DNA of 23,577 nt from CAYXXN01 sp964469055 (lineage in GTDB: Bacteria; Acidobacteriota; Thermoanaerobaculia; Multivoradales; JAHEKO01): contig CAYXXN010000023.1 of the NCBI GenBank assembly GCA_964469055.1, positions 1-23,577 of the forward strand, written 5' to 3'. The notes beneath the pieces are model-generated. The model made no database searches. It was not told the origin of the DNA and saw nothing but the letters and a program-made list of their open reading frames with translations. Shown piece after piece: positions 23,066 to 23,577 of the stretch. Numbering within the stretch: the first letter of the stretch is position 1; each line of letters begins with the position of its first letter. The position numbers were made by a program, and so were the translations under genes.

Positions 23066-23577
23066 GCTCGTGCTCGGTGGCGGCGGGTGGGCCGTCGACC
23101 TTCCAGGCCGTCGTCCCCGGCGGCGCCTCGTACCATCCCGGGTCGGCGGTTCCCGTGAGGCCCTCGCGGATCTTGATCACCGTGAACATCCCGCCCATCT
23201 CGATCGGCCCGTAGGGGCCGGTGCCGGTCATCATCGGCAGGGTGTTCGCCACCCCCGGCAAGTGCGCCGCGTGGCCGGCGTGCTCGGCCATGCCGGTCGA
23301 GCCCATCGCCATGTAGCCGCCGACCAGGCGCTCGATCGCCTCGGCGACCCCGCTCTGGTCGACGCCGATCATGTTGGGCACCTGGTGACCCATGGCGTTC
23401 ATGGCGTGGTGGTTCTTGTGGCAGTGGAGCGGCCAGTCGCCCGGGTTGTCGGCCAGGAACTCGACGGCGCGGGTCGTGCCCGGCATGACGTTGACCGTGC
23501 TCTCCGGCCACCAGGCGGTCTCCGGGATCTGACCGCCGTCGGTCTCCACGACCCACATCCGGTGGCCGTGGATGTGC
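23049..23577 (-). CDS. Multicopper oxidase, C-terminal part
   Basis: This is the last 176 residues of a multicopper oxidase entering from the right edge; the first whole codon starts at 23576. The third cupredoxin domain shows HIHGHRM (first His of the type 1/type 3 sites) and PLHCHKNHHAMNAMGH. The latter matches H-C-H-x3-H-x4-M: the Cys and its flanking His bridge type 1 to type 3 copper, and the Met is the axial type 1 ligand. After that runs an unusual tail of about 110 residues rich in Met, His and Gly (MAMGSTGMAEHAGHAAH), ending ATEHEHAHGG. Such enzymes oxidise Cu(I) or organic donors with O2 in the periplasm. It is the first visible gene of the copper run; the promoter is outside the window. 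Confidence 0.93.
   Translation of the reverse strand, partial: HIHGHRMWVVETDGGQIPETAWWPESTVNVMPGTTRAVEFLADNPGDWPLHCHKNHHAMNAMGHQVPNMIGVDQSGVAEAIERLVGGYMAMGSTGMAEHAGHAAHLPGVANTLPMMTGTGPYGPIEMGGMFTVIKIREGLTGTADPGWYEAPPGTTAWKVDGPPAATEHEHAHGG

Noticed and set aside
1..23577. tRNA, rRNA, CRISPR arrays, insertion sequences, att sites or riboswitches
   Set aside because: I read the spacers for cloverleaf-like, array-like and terminal-repeat patterns and found none I could support. This was by eye; a covariance-model search would be needed to exclude small RNAs.

Overview
The window is high-GC (about 70% by eye, not computed) bacterial chromosome with tightly packed genes. The organism looks Gram-negative: it encodes a predicted outer-membrane beta-barrel, an anchored c-type cytochrome and several exported enzymes. 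The large VPS10/BNR-repeat secreted protein, the M13 peptidase and the GC content together suggest Acidobacteriota or a similar phylum. That placement is an inference only; there is no rRNA or other marker gene here.

Layout. (1) 1-6854, mostly housekeeping: the 3' end of a PEP-mutase/isocitrate-lyase-type enzyme, formate-tetrahydrofolate ligase (fhs), a 1063-residue secreted BNR/VPS10 protein, and a divergent pair of exonuclease III (xthA) and a small carboxylesterase. (2) 6839-9145, metal export: a CsoR-type Cu(I) repressor and an SO_0444-like permease with a C-terminal HMA domain form an operon. Its promoter carries two near-identical 17-bp palindromes. Upstream lies a membrane protein with a His-rich loop. 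(3) 9172-11205: a secreted M13 zinc metallopeptidase. (4) 11267-15014: a Zn/Mn-type uptake operon with a small Cys-pair membrane protein, an outer-membrane barrel, a periplasmic binding protein and an ABC permease, but no ATPase gene. (5) 15092-15735: an AbrB-type antitoxin and PIN toxin pair, divergent from the uptake operon across a 77-bp spacer holding three inverted repeats. (6) 15770-18045: a GT2 and a GT39-type glycosyltransferase, probably for lipid-linked sugar transfer at the inner membrane. (7) 18070-23577: a copper-handling gene run on the minus strand, comprising a multicopper oxidase (cut by the window edge), an anchored cytochrome c, a YHS/TRASH-like exported protein, a DUF4198-like protein, an NTF2-like protein and a Cu(I) P-type ATPase.

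How the genes may work together: CsoR would sense cytosolic Cu(I) and release its own promoter, raising the HMA-permease. CopA would export Cu(I) to the periplasm. There the multicopper oxidase could oxidise it and pass electrons to or from the cytochrome, while the two small exported proteins, both predicted to begin with His after signal cleavage, could bind it. The uptake operon between these modules would supply zinc or manganese. No tRNA, rRNA, CRISPR array, insertion sequence or origin was recognised. No gene-free stretch exceeds 300 bases; the longest is 5142-5379.
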